The notes below the pieces were generated by a model that was given only the letters and a program-made list of their open reading frames with translations, had not been told where the DNA came from and searched no databases. Below are positions 1 to 12,699 of a stretch of DNA of 64,000 bases, piece after piece; the first letter of the stretch is position 1; every line of letters begins with the position of its first letter. The stretch lies in contig JAPVLO010000968.1 in assembly GCA_027257055.1 (NCBI GenBank), positions 310,001-374,000 on the forward strand, in the 5' to 3' direction. This DNA is from Cephalopachus bancanus (taxonomy: Eukaryota > Chordata > Mammalia > Primates > Tarsiidae). The position numbers and the translations under genes were made by a program.

Positions 1-1418
1 TTCTTTTAAACAATTCTTGGAAATTTGCTTTTAATCTTTATAAAAAGCATCAACCTCTGATACATAATGCACGTAAGATGGACTCAACCCTGGTATTTCA
101 AAGGGATGAGTTGAACAGAAACGTTGGTAGTAGCAGTCAGGATTAACCTTGCCCCTCTGTCCTCCTAATCCCACTCCAGGTCAAAGTGTGTTCATTGCAG
201 GATTTGCCTCCATGACTACACGACCATAAAATTTCTCATCAATTTGGTTAATTAACTGGGAGAAAAACACACTACTTGATATAACTGGCGGGTCAAAAGA
301 ATTAACCCAGGCACATTTGAGGAAGGCAGATGAGAAGATAGGTTGAAAATGCAATTGGCTGTTTTTCCAGTTATGTATACTAAAGAATTTGGGAAATACT
401 GGTCTCATTGGGTCTAGAAAGTACTCCAATGGCATTGTCAGATGCCTTTTCTGCATCTCTGCAGACCTCTACACTACAACCCAGAGCAGCAGGGTTTCCT
501 GGCTTATGTAATTGCTAATTTTTTTTAAACAAGAAGATAAACACTACTCTCCCTCTTCTTATTGCAAACTATACAGCTAATGACCATCAACCAGCAATGA
601 CTTTCAGAATGACCTCTGTGAGCTTTATCTGAAGCCACTTGAGCATTTTATCTTTCTTCAGAAGCTTAGTACATGCACACTCTGGTTTGTTGCAGATTTA
701 GAGTTGTGTGGCTTTTGTTCTCATGTAGACACAGCCTCATAATTTACAGTAGCATTCACTAATTAAAATTGTAAGCATAATTACTATGCATAATACTTAT
801 TATTAGTTTGCATTCATAAAGCTCAAAATTCACTTCATCCTTTCAAGTAGTGAGTAATTAGTTTCTTTGGGTTTGTAGCTTTATCATCCCTTTATGACCC
901 ATTTGGAAGAAAGAAACAACCAACCTCTTGGAAGACTGCTTTAAAAAGCTGGAAATATATTGCCCAGTCAGTGCAATGAGGCTAATACAATGTAGAAAGT
1001 ATTACTTTTCTTTGGTTTTAGTAGCCAGTTTATCTTTGCATTTACTTAGCAGATAACTACTGAGCGCCTAACGTGTACTAGGAACCTCGGGGAGAGAAAG
1101 ATGAATCATTCAAAGATTCTGTCCTCAAAGACCTTAAGGGTTTTGTGGAAAAGGAATAAGATTTTAAACACATTTAAAAATATATACATATACACATAAG
1201 GCATATGTAACCATAAGTGTTGCTAGAACAGGAGATAATTCTATTATCTGCTGCATGATCACCACTTAACATAGCATTTTAACACTGGAGATCTAATAAA
1301 TATCTTTTGGAATAAGTTAGTGAATAAATAGGTGAATGTATTGATTTGCAATATTTCCAAGATTCGTCAGTAGGATACTGGCATTTTTCCTAATGTGACT
1401 TGCTTTCTTTGTCCCCAG
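1..1418 (+). other. RAG1: 3' part of RAG1 intron 1
   Basis: Non-coding DNA upstream of the RAG1 coding exon. It ends in a pyrimidine-rich tract and an acceptor AG at 1417-1418, so the coding exon starts at 1419, 14 bases before the ATG. About 1040-1250 resembles an old L2 remnant in reverse orientation (reading 'actgagcgcctaacgtgta', then a stretch about tissue-wide L2-like 'gagagaaagatgaat'). A 91-codon reverse-strand reading frame at 181-456 is unexplained (see findings). I see no other gene here. The RAG1 non-coding first exon and promoter lie to the left of the window. Confidence 0.75.
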
Positions 1419-1432
1419 GTACTTCAGCCAGC
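1419..1432 (+). other. RAG1: RAG1 5' UTR, start of coding exon
   Basis: Fourteen bases between the acceptor AG (1417-1418, preceded by a tctttgtcccc tract) and the ATG. This short leader is consistent with the two-exon RAG1 structure, in which exon 1 is entirely non-coding. Confidence 0.8.
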
Positions 1433-4400
1433 ATGGCTGTCTCATTTCCACCCACCCTGGGACTCAGTTCTGCCCCAGAGGAAATTCAACACCCACATAT
1501 TAAATTTTCAGAGTGGAAATTTAAGCTTTTCAGGGTGAGATCCTTAGAAAAGACGCCTGAAGTGTCTCTAAAGGAAAAGACAGACTCCTCCGAGGGGAAG
1601 CCCTCTCTGGAGCAATCTCCAGCAGCCCCGGACAAGGCTGGCGATCAGAAACCAGCCCTGAATCATCGGGTATTAAAAGCCTCACCTAAGTTTTCTAAGA
1701 AATCCCATGATGACAGGAAAGCACGAGGCAAAGCTGTCCACCAAGCCCACCTGCGCCAGCTCTGCCGCATCTGTGGGCGTTCTTTGAAAACGGATGGGCA
1801 CAGCAGAAGATATCCAGTCCACGGGCCTGTGGACGCTCAAACCCAAGACCTTTTACGAAAGAAGGAAAGGAGAGTGACTTCCTGGCCAGACCTGATCGCC
1901 AAGGTTTTCTGGATCGATGTGAAGGCAGACGTCGACACGACTCACCCCACCGAGTTCTGCCACGACTGCTGGGGCATCATGCACCGGAAGCTGGGCAGTG
2001 CCCCAGGTGGAGCTTATTTCCCCAGGAACGCAACTGTGGAGTGGCCCCCCCACACACCATCCTGTGACATCTGCCATCCTGCCCGTCGGGGACTCAAAAG
2101 GAAGAGCCCTCCGCCAAATGTGCAGCTCAGCAAGAAGCTCAAAACCGTGCTTGACCGAGCGAGATGGGCCCGGCGGCGCAAGAAACGAGCTCAGACCAGG
2201 CTCTGCAGCAAGGACGTCCTGAAGAAGATCGCCAACTGCAGTGAGATCCATCTTAGCACCAAGCTCCTGGCAGTGGACTTTCCAGAGCATTTCATGAAAT
2301 CGATCTCCTGCCAGATTTGTGAACACATCCTGGCTGACCCTGTGGAGACCACCTGTAAGCATGTATTTTGCAGGGTCTGCATTCTCAGGTGCCTCAAAGT
2401 CATGGGCAGCTATTGTCCTTCTTGCCAATACCCGTGCTTCCCCACTGACCTGGAGAGTCCAGTGAAGTCCTTTCTGAGTGTCCTGAACTCCCTGATAGTG
2501 AAATGTCCAGCAAAAGGGTGCAATGAGGAGATCAGTCTGGAAAAGTATAATCACCACGTCTCAAGTCACAAGGACTCAAAAGAGACTCTCGTGCATATCA
2601 ATAAAGGGGGCCGGCCCCGTCAGCATCTTCTGTCGCTGACTCGGAGAGCTCAGAAGCACCGGCTGAGGGAGCTCAAGCTGCAAGTCAAGGCTTTTGCCGA
2701 CAAGGAGGAAGGTGGCGACGTGAAGTCTGTGTGCCTGACCTTGTTCCTGCTGGCTCTGAGGGCAAGGAACGAGCACAGACAAGCCGACGAGCTAGAGGCC
2801 ATCATGCAGGGACGGGGCCCTGGCCTGCAGCCAGCTGTGTGCTTGGCCATCCGCGTCAACACCTTCCTCAGCTGCAGTCAGTATCACAAGATGTACAGGA
2901 CTGTGAAAGCCATCACGGGGAGGCAGATCTTCCAGCCCTTGCACGCCCTCCGGAACGCCGAGAAGGCCCTTCTGCCAGGCTACCACCCCTTCAAGTGGCG
3001 GCCACCTCTGAAGAACGTGTCTTCCAGCACGGATGTCGGCATTATTGACGGACTGTCTGGACTTCCTTCCTCTGTGGATGATTACCCAGTGGACACCATT
3101 GCAAAGAGATTCCGCTACGACTCAGCTCTGGTGTCTGCTTTGATGGACATGGAGGAAGACATCCTGGAAGGCATGAGATCCCAGGACCTTGAGGACTACC
3201 TGAGCGGCCCCTTCACGGTGGTGGTGAAGGAGTCTTGCGATGGAATGGGAGACGTCAGTGAGAAGCACGGGAGTGGGCCAGTCGTTCCGGAAAAGGCGGT
3301 CCGTTTTTCATTCACGATCATGAAAATCACCGTAGCACAGGGCTCGCAGGACGTGAGCGTGTTTGAGGAAGCCAAACCTAACTCCGAGCTGTGCTGCAAG
3401 CCTTTGTGCCTTATGCTGGCCGACGAGTCTGACCATGAGACTCTGACTGCCATCCTGAGCCCTCTCATGGCTGAGCGGGAGGCCATGAAGAGCAGTGAAC
3501 TGATGCTTGAGGTAGGCGGCATCCTCAGGACCTTCAAGTTCATCTTCAGGGGAACTGGATACGACGAAAAACTCGTCAGGGAGGTGGAAGGCCTCGAGGC
3601 TTCCGGCTCGGTCTACGTCTGCACTCTCTGTGACGCCACCCGGCTGGAAGCCTCTCAGAATCTTGTCTTCCACTCGATCACCAGAAGCCACACCGAGAAC
3701 CTGGGACGCTACGAGGTCTGGCGTTCCAACCCGTACCACGAGACCGTGGAAGAGCTGCGGGATCGGGTGAAAGGGGTCTCCGCCAAACCGTTCATCGAGA
3801 CCGTCCCTTCCCTAGACGCACTCCACTGCGACATAGGCAATGCGGCGGAGTTCTACAAGATTTTCCAGCTGGAGATAGGAGAGGCGTATAAGAATCCCAG
3901 TGCCTCCAAAGAGGAGAGGAAAAGATGGCAAGCCACGCTGGACAAGCATCTCCGGAAGAAGATGAGCCTGAAGCCCATCATGAGGATGAATGGCAACTTT
4001 GCCAGGAAGCTCATGACCAAGGAGACGGTGGAGGCCGTCTGTGAGTTGATACCTTCCGAGGAGAGGCACGAGGCTTTGAGGGAGTTGATGGACCTCTATC
4101 TGAAGATGAAGCCTGTGTGGCGGTCATCGTGCCCGGCTAGAGAGTGTCCAGACTCCCTCTGCCAGTACAGCTTCAACTCACAGCGTTTTGCAGAGCTTCT
4201 CTCTACCAAGTTCAAGTTTCGCTACGAGGGCAAAATCACCAACTATTTCCACAAGACACTGGCGCATGTCCCTGAAATCATCGAGAGGGATGGCTCGATT
4301 GGGGCTTGGGCCAGCGAGGGCAATGAGTCTGGCAACAAACTGTTCAGGCGCTTCCGGAAAATGAATGCCAGGCAGTCCAAGTGCTACGAGATGGAAGACG

Positions 4401-4564
4401 TTCTCAAACACCACTGGCTGTACACCTCCAAATACCTGCAGAAGTTTATGAATGCTCACAATGCCTTAAAAAGCCCCGGGTTTGCTGTGAACGCACAGGC
4501 CAGTTTAGGGGAACCCTCAGGCATGGAGGACTCTCTGGAAAGCCAGGATTCAATGGAATTCTAA
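1433..4564 (+). CDS. RAG1: RAG1, V(D)J recombination-activating protein 1 (catalytic subunit)
   Basis: RAG1 is the endonuclease/transposase-like subunit of the lymphocyte V(D)J recombinase; with RAG2 it nicks and hairpins DNA at recombination signal sequences in the nucleus. The frame is open from 1433 to TAA at 4562-4564 and gives 1043 residues, the human length. The start is the ATG at 1433 (context CAGCATGG), 14 bases after the splice acceptor; the upstream in-frame codons are mostly intronic. Visible order: N-terminal basic and zinc region; RING finger beginning CQIC at residues 293-296; nonamer-binding region with GGRPR at 392-396; catalytic core with the acidic triad at D603, D711 and E965 (human numbering); zinc ligands C730, C733, H940 and H945. 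The whole protein is in one exon, as usual. I see no stop, frameshift or missing key residue. The gene converges on RAG2 about 13.6 kb away. Confidence 0.98.
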   Translation: MAVSFPPTLGLSSAPEEIQHPHIKFSEWKFKLFRVRSLEKTPEVSLKEKTDSSEGKPSLEQSPAAPDKAGDQKPALNHRVLKASPKFSKKSHDDRKARGKAVHQAHLRQLCRICGRSLKTDGHSRRYPVHGPVDAQTQDLLRKKERRVTSWPDLIAKVFWIDVKADVDTTHPTEFCHDCWGIMHRKLGSAPGGAYFPRNATVEWPPHTPSCDICHPARRGLKRKSPPPNVQLSKKLKTVLDRARWARRRKKRAQTRLCSKDVLKKIANCSEIHLSTKLLAVDFPEHFMKSISCQICEHILADPVETTCKHVFCRVCILRCLKVMGSYCPSCQYPCFPTDLESPVKSFLSVLNSLIVKCPAKGCNEEISLEKYNHHVSSHKDSKETLVHINKGGRPRQHLLSLTRRAQKHRLRELKLQVKAFADKEEGGDVKSVCLTLFLLALRARNEHRQADELEAIMQGRGPGLQPAVCLAIRVNTFLSCSQYHKMYRTVKAITGRQIFQPLHALRNAEKALLPGYHPFKWRPPLKNVSSSTDVGIIDGLSGLPSSVDDYPVDTIAKRFRYDSALVSALMDMEEDILEGMRSQDLEDYLSGPFTVVVKESCDGMGDVSEKHGSGPVVPEKAVRFSFTIMKITVAQGSQDVSVFEEAKPNSELCCKPLCLMLADESDHETLTAILSPLMAEREAMKSSELMLEVGGILRTFKFIFRGTGYDEKLVREVEGLEASGSVYVCTLCDATRLEASQNLVFHSITRSHTENLGRYEVWRSNPYHETVEELRDRVKGVSAKPFIETVPSLDALHCDIGNAAEFYKIFQLEIGEAYKNPSASKEERKRWQATLDKHLRKKMSLKPIMRMNGNFARKLMTKETVEAVCELIPSEERHEALRELMDLYLKMKPVWRSSCPARECPDSLCQYSFNSQRFAELLSTKFKFRYEGKITNYFHKTLAHVPEIIERDGSIGAWASEGNESGNKLFRRFRKMNARQSKCYEMEDVLKHHWLYTSKYLQKFMNAHNALKSPGFAVNAQASLGEPSGMEDSLESQDSMEF

Positions 4565-7500
4565 GAAGGGCTACCACTTATGTGTTGGTTTTTGCAATTG
4601 AGTTTTCCTCTGGGCTGCACCGAGGGCCTCTGCCAGCACACCCTTCACTGCTGTGTGCGGGCCTCTCCCACCCAAGAGGTGGTAGGTTTGAGGGAGAGGT
4701 TTGACGTCAGGAAGAGATACCCAATGAGCTGATTGCTTGAGCCATTTAGTGAGTTCCGAAAAGCAACAGGAAGAATCAGGTATTTGAAAGCTTAGCAGCT
4801 CAGAACAAGAGTAACTGCAGGGGACCAGAGATGAGCAGAGATCTAGTGTGTGTGCATGACTGAGTGTCATGCAAGTCCATCAAAGTCAAGGTTGTCAAAG
4901 AGCTGTCAGTGAGGCCAGGAAGGAAACTAGTCTTGTGGTTTCATTTTTCCTTCTTGATTTATTATGTATTACATTGAGATATGATCAGTGTTTTCTATTC
5001 ATTTTTGTATAATTCTTTAATTTTTAAATTTCACATATCTTGGCTTATTCTACAAGATTCAAAATTGCTTTTTAGATTTTTCTAATAATGTCCCACATTG
5101 GCACAATGACCTTTACAAAGTACAACTTCTCATTTGGTACATTTATGCAGAAATACCCTACATCAAGAAATCTTTAAAAAAGATTCCTAGTCTAGGTTTA
5201 AGTTGTGTATTTGTTGTAACCTTCAGAGCTTAGGAGTTCATTTGCTGTCATGGATTTTTCAATAATGAACTTAGAACATACCTATTAGAAATGCTTTTCC
5301 ATACAACGTCAAGGCCACAGGGGTTTTTAAAAATTCGGGTTTGCACAATATCTAAAGACAGATTTCAAGTATTGCTGAAGATTTCTGCCAGATTTTCTCT
5401 TTATGAAACCTGGGTCAATTTTACTAGATCCAGGTTTCGTGGAGTCCTCACCTCTGCAATGTGTTATTTTTCCATTGTGATCAGTTTGCTTTCAGTGTAT
5501 TCACATTTTTGTAGCGGGGTAATCTTGTACTTTTCCCCTGCTAAGTTTTGATGGAGACCACGCATAGTGCAATGGAAGAGTTAACATTTGTACAGTGATT
5601 TTTTTTTGGGGGGAGGTTGCCACTTTTGGATGATTTTCACACTCATTTTGCCTCACAACGACTCTGCAGAGTAGGCATTGTAATGATCTCCATTTGATGA
5701 AAGCTGAAATGATCTGCCCGAATTTACAGGGACGATAAATACTTGATTTGGAATTTGAACCCAGACGTTTTGTCTTCAAAGTTCATGTTCTTTCTACCAC
5801 AAAAAATTAATCACTATCTTTATTCATAAGTTAGTATGAGAATTTGCTTGGGATTCACAAGTCACTACAACTCATAACCTTGGGATTACATTTTTGGGGA
5901 CGGGGTGGGTGCATTTTTGTTATTTGTGTGTTCTGGGCCTTTTGACAGAAGAAGGTGATACTAAGGCTTTACAGATTCCCCAAACCTTGAGTTGCTCCAG
6001 TTATTTGGAAACTGTCACTTGAATCCTTGAGAATCTTGGATTTGCCAGTTGCTGGGAGTGTAGAGTAGGCATGAGATTTTATATGCTCGTGAGTCGTAAT
6101 GATATGTTAGCGTTAATTAGTTTTTTCCTCCTTTGATTTTATTGGTCATAATTGCCGCTCTTCATACACAGTATATCAAAGAGCTTTATAATTTGGCTGT
6201 CAAATGTACATCATTGACATTATCCTAAATGGTATGCATTTGATGCTTTTGCAGGGATTGAACTCAGTATTTTCCATTAAAAAATACAGCCGTTATTCTT
6301 ACTTTTTATATGCAGAATATCAAAGCCATTTGTAATTTATTTGTCAAAAACAGACATACTTTAACCTTACTTTTTTTGGGGAAAACTCTTCATTTTGTGT
6401 TTTGAAAACGAATGGGCTTCCAAGCCTTCACTCTGCTTAACCCTTACAGCATGTCTCTGCATTAATAAACAGCTACATTCACTTAATCATCCTATTCCCT
6501 GAGGCATGCTTGTTCTGGTTTGTAGATTTCCCCCCCCCATTTCCACTCTGTTGCTCAATTGGTGGCACTGTAAATACTTTCCAATATTAGATTATCATCT
6601 TCTAGCATTGTAGAAACTATTTTGAATGCATGTGACTAAGAGCATGATTTATAGCACAACCTTCCCAATAATCCCCTTAATCAGATCACATTTTGATAAA
6701 CCCCAGGAACATCTGGCTGCAGGAATTTCAATATGTAGAAATGCTGCCTCTGGTTGTTTTTTGTCCTCATTGTTGAGATTGCAATATCCTAGACCCTGAT
6801 TTTATACTCGAGTTTTATTTTTAACAATGCCCATTGCCAATGCAGTCACATCCTCTAGGGAAATTCACCACACTGAATGGAATACTTTTTTTTTTTTGGA
6901 AGTATAGACTGAGACTTCAGAAGTGCAATGCATTTTTCTCCTGTGAACCCTGGTTCTACAAGTTTTCCTATCAAAGCCACTGCGGTGCATTACAAGGACA
7001 GTGATAATGGCTGATGAAAATTGATGATTGGCCAGGTAAGGTCAAGAACAGCCTGGGATTAATAAGAAGCAATAGCAGGAAGAAAATGTGTCTTTTCCTT
7101 CCAAGTGAACTGGAATTTAGTTTTGCCTTCAATTTGTTTTCACAGGATATAATGAAGATAAAGAGATTTCTGCTTTAGAGCATGGAACCTAACATGACAT
7201 CAAACAGAATTCAAATTCCACACAGCTAGGAGGCAGGATTTTTGAGCAGCTGTGGTTGTCATTTGGATGCAAGTGGTTTTTTAGTGCAGATACATGTGTG
7301 TCTTCAAAAAGCTGCATGGCAGATGGTCTATTCTTTTGATGTTAAGAGATTTTAATTGAGAGTAGATACTTTGTACCCATTTTACTGTGTTCCCTTTAGA
7401 GTAATCTACACAAATATACCTCAAAACTTCATTTTTGGTGAGATGATTCTTTTTGTAGAATTGCACCTCACTTTATTTTCTTACAAATAATCTTACATTA

Positions 7501-7735
7501 TGTTTAACAGTTTCTAACAGCCTTTTTTTTTCTGTTTTAGAGAATGTTCAGGTACTAGAATACAACTGATTTATTTGCTGTGTGGCACCTGTATTTCCAT
7601 GTCAAATATTTTCAAGTAAAATGAAATATAAATTTCAATTACTTTTATATTTTAATATTTTCATTCATTAATATTTTGGTTCTTGCTAACAAGTTTATTT
7701 TTAAGTTTTGAAATAAAAGTTTAAGATTTTAAAAT
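4565..7735 (+). other. RAG1: RAG1 3' UTR (end inferred)
   Basis: AT-rich non-coding DNA after the RAG1 stop. The known human RAG1 mRNA has a 3' UTR of roughly 3 kb, and an AATAAA lies at 7712-7717 in an AT-rich setting at about that distance, so cleavage near 7735 is likely. Inside it, 5630-5800 looks like an old MIR remnant. ORFs in this stretch are short and not supported. Confidence 0.65.
7712..7717 (+). terminator. RAG1: Candidate RAG1 polyadenylation signal AATAAA
   Basis: Canonical hexamer about 3.15 kb after the RAG1 stop, which fits the known long RAG1 3' UTR. A GT-rich stretch (about 7738-7755) follows. Chosen by position and context only. Confidence 0.55.
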
Positions 7736-8109
7736 AGTGAGTATTGTGATTTGTATTCAAATAATAATATTGGGTACAACATTTCAAAATCAACACCTTT
7801 TTCCTTGAGGAGAAATACAAAATAATTTTAGTGGTTTTTTAATTAAAGGGCAATAGAATAGTGAAAACGAGTACACTTACCCTCATGTAGAATGGGACTC
7901 TTTGGCTCCAGATATACAAGGTAAACAATAAACCATTTGGCTTATTTTTTTAACTCCTTTAGAAACTCTGGTGAAAATATAGACCTATTCTCCAGAAATT
8001 CACACACTTACACACTCAAAATTGGAGTCAGAGTTGTTGGATTGTCCATGGCACTCAAATAATGGCAGTACTGGCTACAGCCCAAGTTCTGTTTAGTGCT
8101 TTATTATAA

Positions 8110-8290
8110 TAACAATAATAATAATAACTATCATTTCCCAAGCTTTTTTGTGGGAACCACTTTCCATCTGTTTTCTCATTTGGTCCCTTTGAGGTGGATA
8201 CTACTAGTATCTCCGTGTTACACATGAGGTCACGGAAGCTTCCTCCAGCCAAAAAAAATGGCAGCGCCACGTCCCCACATTTCAACCTCT
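8110..8290. repeat. Old MIR-like SINE remnant
   Basis: Contains the familiar tail style of MIR: a tract reading as 'ctgttttctcatttggtcc' followed by 'gtggatactactagtatc' and 'acatgaggtcacggaagc'. Diverged; preceded by an (AAT)n-like run at about 8107-8127. Subfamily and exact limits not determined. Confidence 0.5.
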
Positions 8291-8670
8291 TAGCCCAACT
8301 TTGCTGCAGGCTTTCTGGCTCCCTTCCACTGGAGACTGAGATTCAGCCTGGCTGTCTCTCTACAGTCATACCATTTTCAAAGTATTGAAGTAAGCCTGTA
8401 TGTGCAGGCACACAACCAGTGCCCCACAGTATAAGTGCCTTTGCGCTGCTCTGGTGGTCCCACTCGGTCGTCCTCCAAGAACTCTGGGTCACACCGCAGT
8501 CTACAAGGAACAGGTTATCTCCTGGCACTGATGGAGGCCTTCTGAACCTGGGTTTTTGAATAATTGACAATTGCCCCTGCCTTTGAGAGTGTAGCACCTC
8601 CTTAGCTTTTAAGGCCCAGCTAAGATCTGCCTTCTTCCTACTCTTTCTAACTACTTGAACCTATGTTTTA

Positions 8671-9222
8671 TTTTTATTTTTTTATCAATATTTTTTATCA
8701 TGATGTTGTGGGGTACAGTTAAGGGTTAGGTATACAAATATGCTTCATTCAGGCACCCTTGTTGATAAGAGGTGTCTCCCCATCCCCAGACAGATATTTA
8801 CTACCGTTAATCCCATCTCCCTTCCCCTCCCCCCCATAGTTGCCCACCACTGTCAGTCATTTTCTTATAGTGTTACATTGGATGTTCAAGGTCCATTATA
8901 TGAATGAGAATATGTAATACTCAGATCTTTGTTTCTGTGAGAGGTCACTCAGTATTACAGACTCTAGTTCCATCCAGGTTGCTGCAAAATTCATGATTTT
9001 ATTCTTTTTTATGGCTGCGTAGTATTCCATCATGTATATGTACCACATTTTTTTAATCCAGTCCTCTTTTGATGGACAGCATGATTGCTTCCAGGTTCTT
9101 GCTATTGTGAACAGTGCTGCGATAACTATATGTGTGCAGGTATCTTTTTTATAGAGTGATTTGGGTTCTTCAGGGTATATTCCCAGTAGGGGGATTGCGG
9201 GGTCATATGGGAGGTCAATATT
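8671..9222 (-). mobile_element. 5'-truncated LINE-1 3' end with target-site duplication
   Basis: The reverse strand encodes the C-terminal end of L1 ORF2, with the hallmark stretches DLPYDPAIPLLGIYP and YIYMMEYYAAIKKNKIM, followed by a short 3' UTR and a T-rich (reverse poly-A) end near 8671. It is bounded by a direct repeat aacctatgtttta at about 8658-8670 and 9224-9236, the expected target-site duplication. The coding part has stops and only the last 0.5 kb of the element is present, so it is dead. Moderate divergence suggests an insertion of intermediate age. Confidence 0.9.
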
Positions 9223-9279
9223 CAACCTATGTTTTAAATGAGGATGTCTTCTACAAGCGCAACGCGCGCTTGGCACTGG

Positions 9280-9800
9280 AGATACAGTGATAAACAACAT
9301 AGATGGTTTCTGCTCACAAAGAGCTAGGAGGTGGCAGATTTCACATCCACAATATGGCTACTAAGTGCATGGTGGCACATTCTAGTCATGAAGGAAAAGC
9401 ATTGGATGCCATCAGAGTACAATAGGTGCAGTATGACATTCACTAGGACAATAGAATTTAACCCGGGGATCAGAGAAAACGTCCAGGAGGAAGGAACATG
9501 TGAATGGAGGCTGGCAAACCGTGTGGGTAAGGTCATGGGTGTGACCTGGGGTACAGACCTGGAGTAGACAGCCTGTGGGAAGACTGCGGGGACAGCAATG
9601 TTTAGAAAGGAAGGGTGGTCAGTGGTCAGTGCTCGGGAGGGGTCCAGTCCAAGGGAAGGCTGCCCTGGAGAGCCAAGGAGAGGCTCTATCCAGTAGGACC
9701 CAGTGGCCTCGAAAAGGATCTCGAATCCCACCCTAAGTGCAGAGGAAGCCACCGAAGAGTTTGGGGCAGGCCCGTGAGGCAACCCACAGCCAGCCAGGTG
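9280..9800 (-). repeat. Old L2-like LINE remnant
   Basis: Read on the + strand it has the reverse-complement L2 style: 'ctggagatacagtgataaac' then 'caaagagctaggag', and later GGAGG-rich text. Highly diverged; limits approximate. Several open frames here (up to 152 codons on the reverse strand) look like non-coding drift. Confidence 0.4.
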
Positions 9801-10288
9801 TGAGAACGACTGAGATGCTTTTGGAAGCTGTTAAGTGTGAGGGAATTTGCCCAAGCTTGAGAAAGGCTATGTATATATACATTTGGGCGATAGGGTGGCA
9901 ATTCCAAGCACTGTTTTTCTTCAGTGATACACTGTATACTGATTCATATGTCTTGCTCTCTTAGATGGCTGTGTCCAGCTGTAGGCAGGAGGGAATGAAG
10001 GAAGGTCCTGTGGACCTTGATAGCCTCACCTTCTTATGAAGCAGCATTTCTTCTCCTGACTTTTTTCCTTCGTCATAAAAATCCACCCCCCAAGTCCTTT
10101 GGCCTTGATATTATTTTTTCCCCTTTCAATGATGACAATGTATTTCTGCCTTCACAGAACACACACTGATTTATTTGGAGGCTCAGATCTGAAAATTATT
10201 ATTATAGTGAGGTCTGATCAAGGTCAAAAGAAATACCTAATCTCACACGGCTTCTTTTTAAAACCTCTTTCCTCAAGAAGCTCAACTT

Positions 10289-10418
10289 GGCTGGGTGTGT
10301 TGGCTCATGCCTGTAATCTCAGCACTTTGGGAGGCCGAGACTGGAAGATTGCTTGAACCCAGGAGTTTGACACCAGCCAAGGCAATACAGCAAAAGCTTG
10401 TCTCTTAAAAAAATAATA
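10289..10418 (+). mobile_element. Free left Alu monomer (FLAM-like)
   Basis: A single Alu left arm (ggctgggtgtgttggctcat ... agcactttgggaggccgag) ending in an A-rich tail. It is flanked by the direct repeat agctcaactt, just before 10289 and just after the tail (about 10420-10429), so it inserted as a monomer and is not a broken dimer. Confidence 0.85.
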
Positions 10419-10754
10419 AAGCTCAACTTTTTTATGGTTCAAAATGCATCATGTAGCTGCTGTTTGCACACAGGCACAAAACCCCCACTCCTCTTTTCAG
10501 TTACATTTTGTGTAGAGTACTTCAACTGGTCTTTTCTACACTTCCAGTCATGTTGGTCACAACATCTCTTCAGCAGAGATAAATATAACAAAAGAAACCT
10601 AGGGATACTTTAGCCCAATTTCTTGATTATGCCAACAAATCTCAGGTTTAAAAAAGTGTGCTGTTATCGCAAGGATAACCTGGACTGCGAGGTTTCAGTT
10701 GCTTTGAGTCTGTTATTTTATTTCCCATAACTCACGTGCCCTGCCCCCTTCCTC

Positions 10755-10875
10755 CATCGTACAGTGAGACTATATGTTCCCTAAAGATGAGGTTTATGTT
10801 TTACATTTTGTTTGCAGGTCCTGCTACATTTAATGTGGACCTTGGATGTTCAATAAACACTGACTGATGGATGCC
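10755..10875 (+). repeat. L2-like 3' end
   Basis: Shows the forward L2 tail style: 'ccctaaagatgaggtttatg' and then 'ggatgttcaataaacactga'. Diverged. Confidence 0.45.
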
Positions 10876-11429
10876 CTAAATAAGGCTATGGATAGAGGAA
10901 TTGAGTGTAGATTTAGGAAATCCTGATTCCTAATCAGCCTTTGAGAAGGAATATTATTGATAACATTTTTTAAACAGATCATGATTTAAATAAATACACA
11001 TTTACTGAACTGATATTGGGAGACAGGATGGAGGTTTTGTTTTCTTAGAAATAAGTGTGCAATGCTAGACATTTCTTGACAGAATTGGGTTTGGGGAAAT
11101 GTGCTCGAATGGGATTTGGTGGCACATAAATAATTTGGAATTCTTGTCACTGTGTATTACAAAGGCTGTCTATTCTATCTAAATTTACCATGGTATCTAT
11201 TCTACTCCTATGTGAACTCTTTTCATCAGAAATAAATATAATCTAAGCTCTCATCTCTTTCTGTAAATTTTGTTGTGCTTTTGGTTTTCAAGTTCTGTGA
11301 GATATTTTGATTGATCAAAATACTTAGAATTTATGTCCATGCCTTCTCCTTCATTTAAAAAAGTATCAGAAAGATTGTAAGACTGCAGATGTGAGTACAC
11401 TTTATTCTATATATATAGTTAATTTAATA

Positions 11430-12030
11430 CAATTCAATGAACATTTGTTGAGCATCTATAATGTACCAGAAGCTATACTTTCTGTTAGGGACACGATGTC
11501 ACTGTGTGGAAGGAGAGAATGTCTTTTCTTTTAAGGAACCCACTGTCAATAGAGAAGGCAGGCATAGAAGTAAGTGTGTTACAAGCTGACAGGTGCTATA
11601 ATGAGAGATAGTCTGGGCAGAGAGGTGAGTATTCCACTTTGTTTAACTGAAGCCTTTACAGAGAACATCAAGATTGAACAGAGTCTTTAAAGATAATATT
11701 ATTCACTGGGGGGAAGGATTTTCCAGGTACAAAATGTCCACAATTGACAGAGAATCAAGTTCAAGAGGGATGCAGAGAAGAGAAGGAGGGGCCCAGAGAA
11801 TCATGTCATGGGTATGGAGGCCCTTCGATTTTTTTTCCTGTGAGAAAGGGGGAACCACTGAAGAGTTTCCATCAGTGCAACATCAATTCTTATTTTTGAA
11901 TGTTTTCTGTGGTCTCAGAGGATCGAAGGAGGACAGAGTGGAGGCCGAGAGACCAGCTAGGATAGTGTTAAAGTGGTTAAGGCAAAAGATAAAAAGGTCA
12001 GGGTCAGAGAGTACACAGAGCAGGTGGTTT
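11430..12030 (-). repeat. Old L2-like LINE remnant
   Basis: On the + strand it reads as reverse L2: 'catttgttgagcatctataa', 'tgtaccagaagctatac', 'gggacacgatgtcac', then 'gacaggtgctataatgagag'. A 121-codon forward frame inside it is most likely chance. Confidence 0.5.
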
Positions 12031-12144
12031 TGTTTCTAGTTTAACAGAGTGATGCCAGTACCCCTCATTACTGCTTCAAGGCAAATGAAGCTACTTCATG
12101 CAGGATGTTTGAATATACTGCGTCAGATGCTGGCTAGATGCTCA

Positions 12145-12475
12145 CCACATCCATTTCCCTTTTCTGGACACATAAATAAACTACACTTCCCAGCTCCTTT
12201 GCATCTAGATGGGGCCATGGGACTAGGTTTTGCCAATGGACCATCGGAGGAATTGGTTTATGCTTGCAGGCTGAAACATTTACAAGTGGCTGGACCTTCC
12301 CCATGTTTCCTTTTTGCTTTCCTTTGTGTCTGAAGTTTTGGGGACACATGACGATGGAGACAAAGATGGCAAAGTTGTTAAATGGAAAAAGCCTGGATCG
12401 AATGAGATGCATTTTGGAAGAAAGCCACTCATATGAATAGATAAGAACACCTACATTGGACTTTGCATGAGCAAA
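12145..12475 (+). repeat. Old interspersed repeat, family not determined
   Basis: Reads like a mammalian repeat whose consensus I recall as 'agctag.tggccatgtgac ... ctggccaatg': here 'gatggggccatgggactagg' and 'ttttgccaatggaccatc'. A related stretch occurs at about 48.4-49.0 kb. I cannot name the family from sequence alone. Confidence 0.35.
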
Positions 12476-12699
12476 AAGTAAACTTGTGACAATTTACTAA
12501 AGTGTTTGAAAGCTTTTGTCACAGCAGCTAGTGTTAATTACCCTAAATTATTTTTTTATTTCCCTTCTTTGGTTTCATTTAGCACATATTGGGTTGTTGG
12601 TTTATTTCCCAATTTTATTCTTCTTCTTTATTGTTAATTTATTCTCTCTCTCCCCCCCATATACATATATATACATATATAATTTTTCAGAGCACTAGG

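Noticed and set aside
1400..1432. Extension of RAG1 upstream to an in-frame TTG at 1400
   Set aside because: The added codons are the splice-acceptor tract of the intron; the ATG at 1433 gives exactly the known 1043-residue protein.
1853..2557. 234-codon reverse-strand frame across RAG1
   Set aside because: Antisense shadow of a strongly conserved coding exon, with no recognisable protein content. The same holds for the other short frames in 1853-4700.
8896..9300. 134-codon reverse ORF
   Set aside because: It is the decayed C-terminus of L1 ORF2, annotated as a mobile element and not as a host gene.
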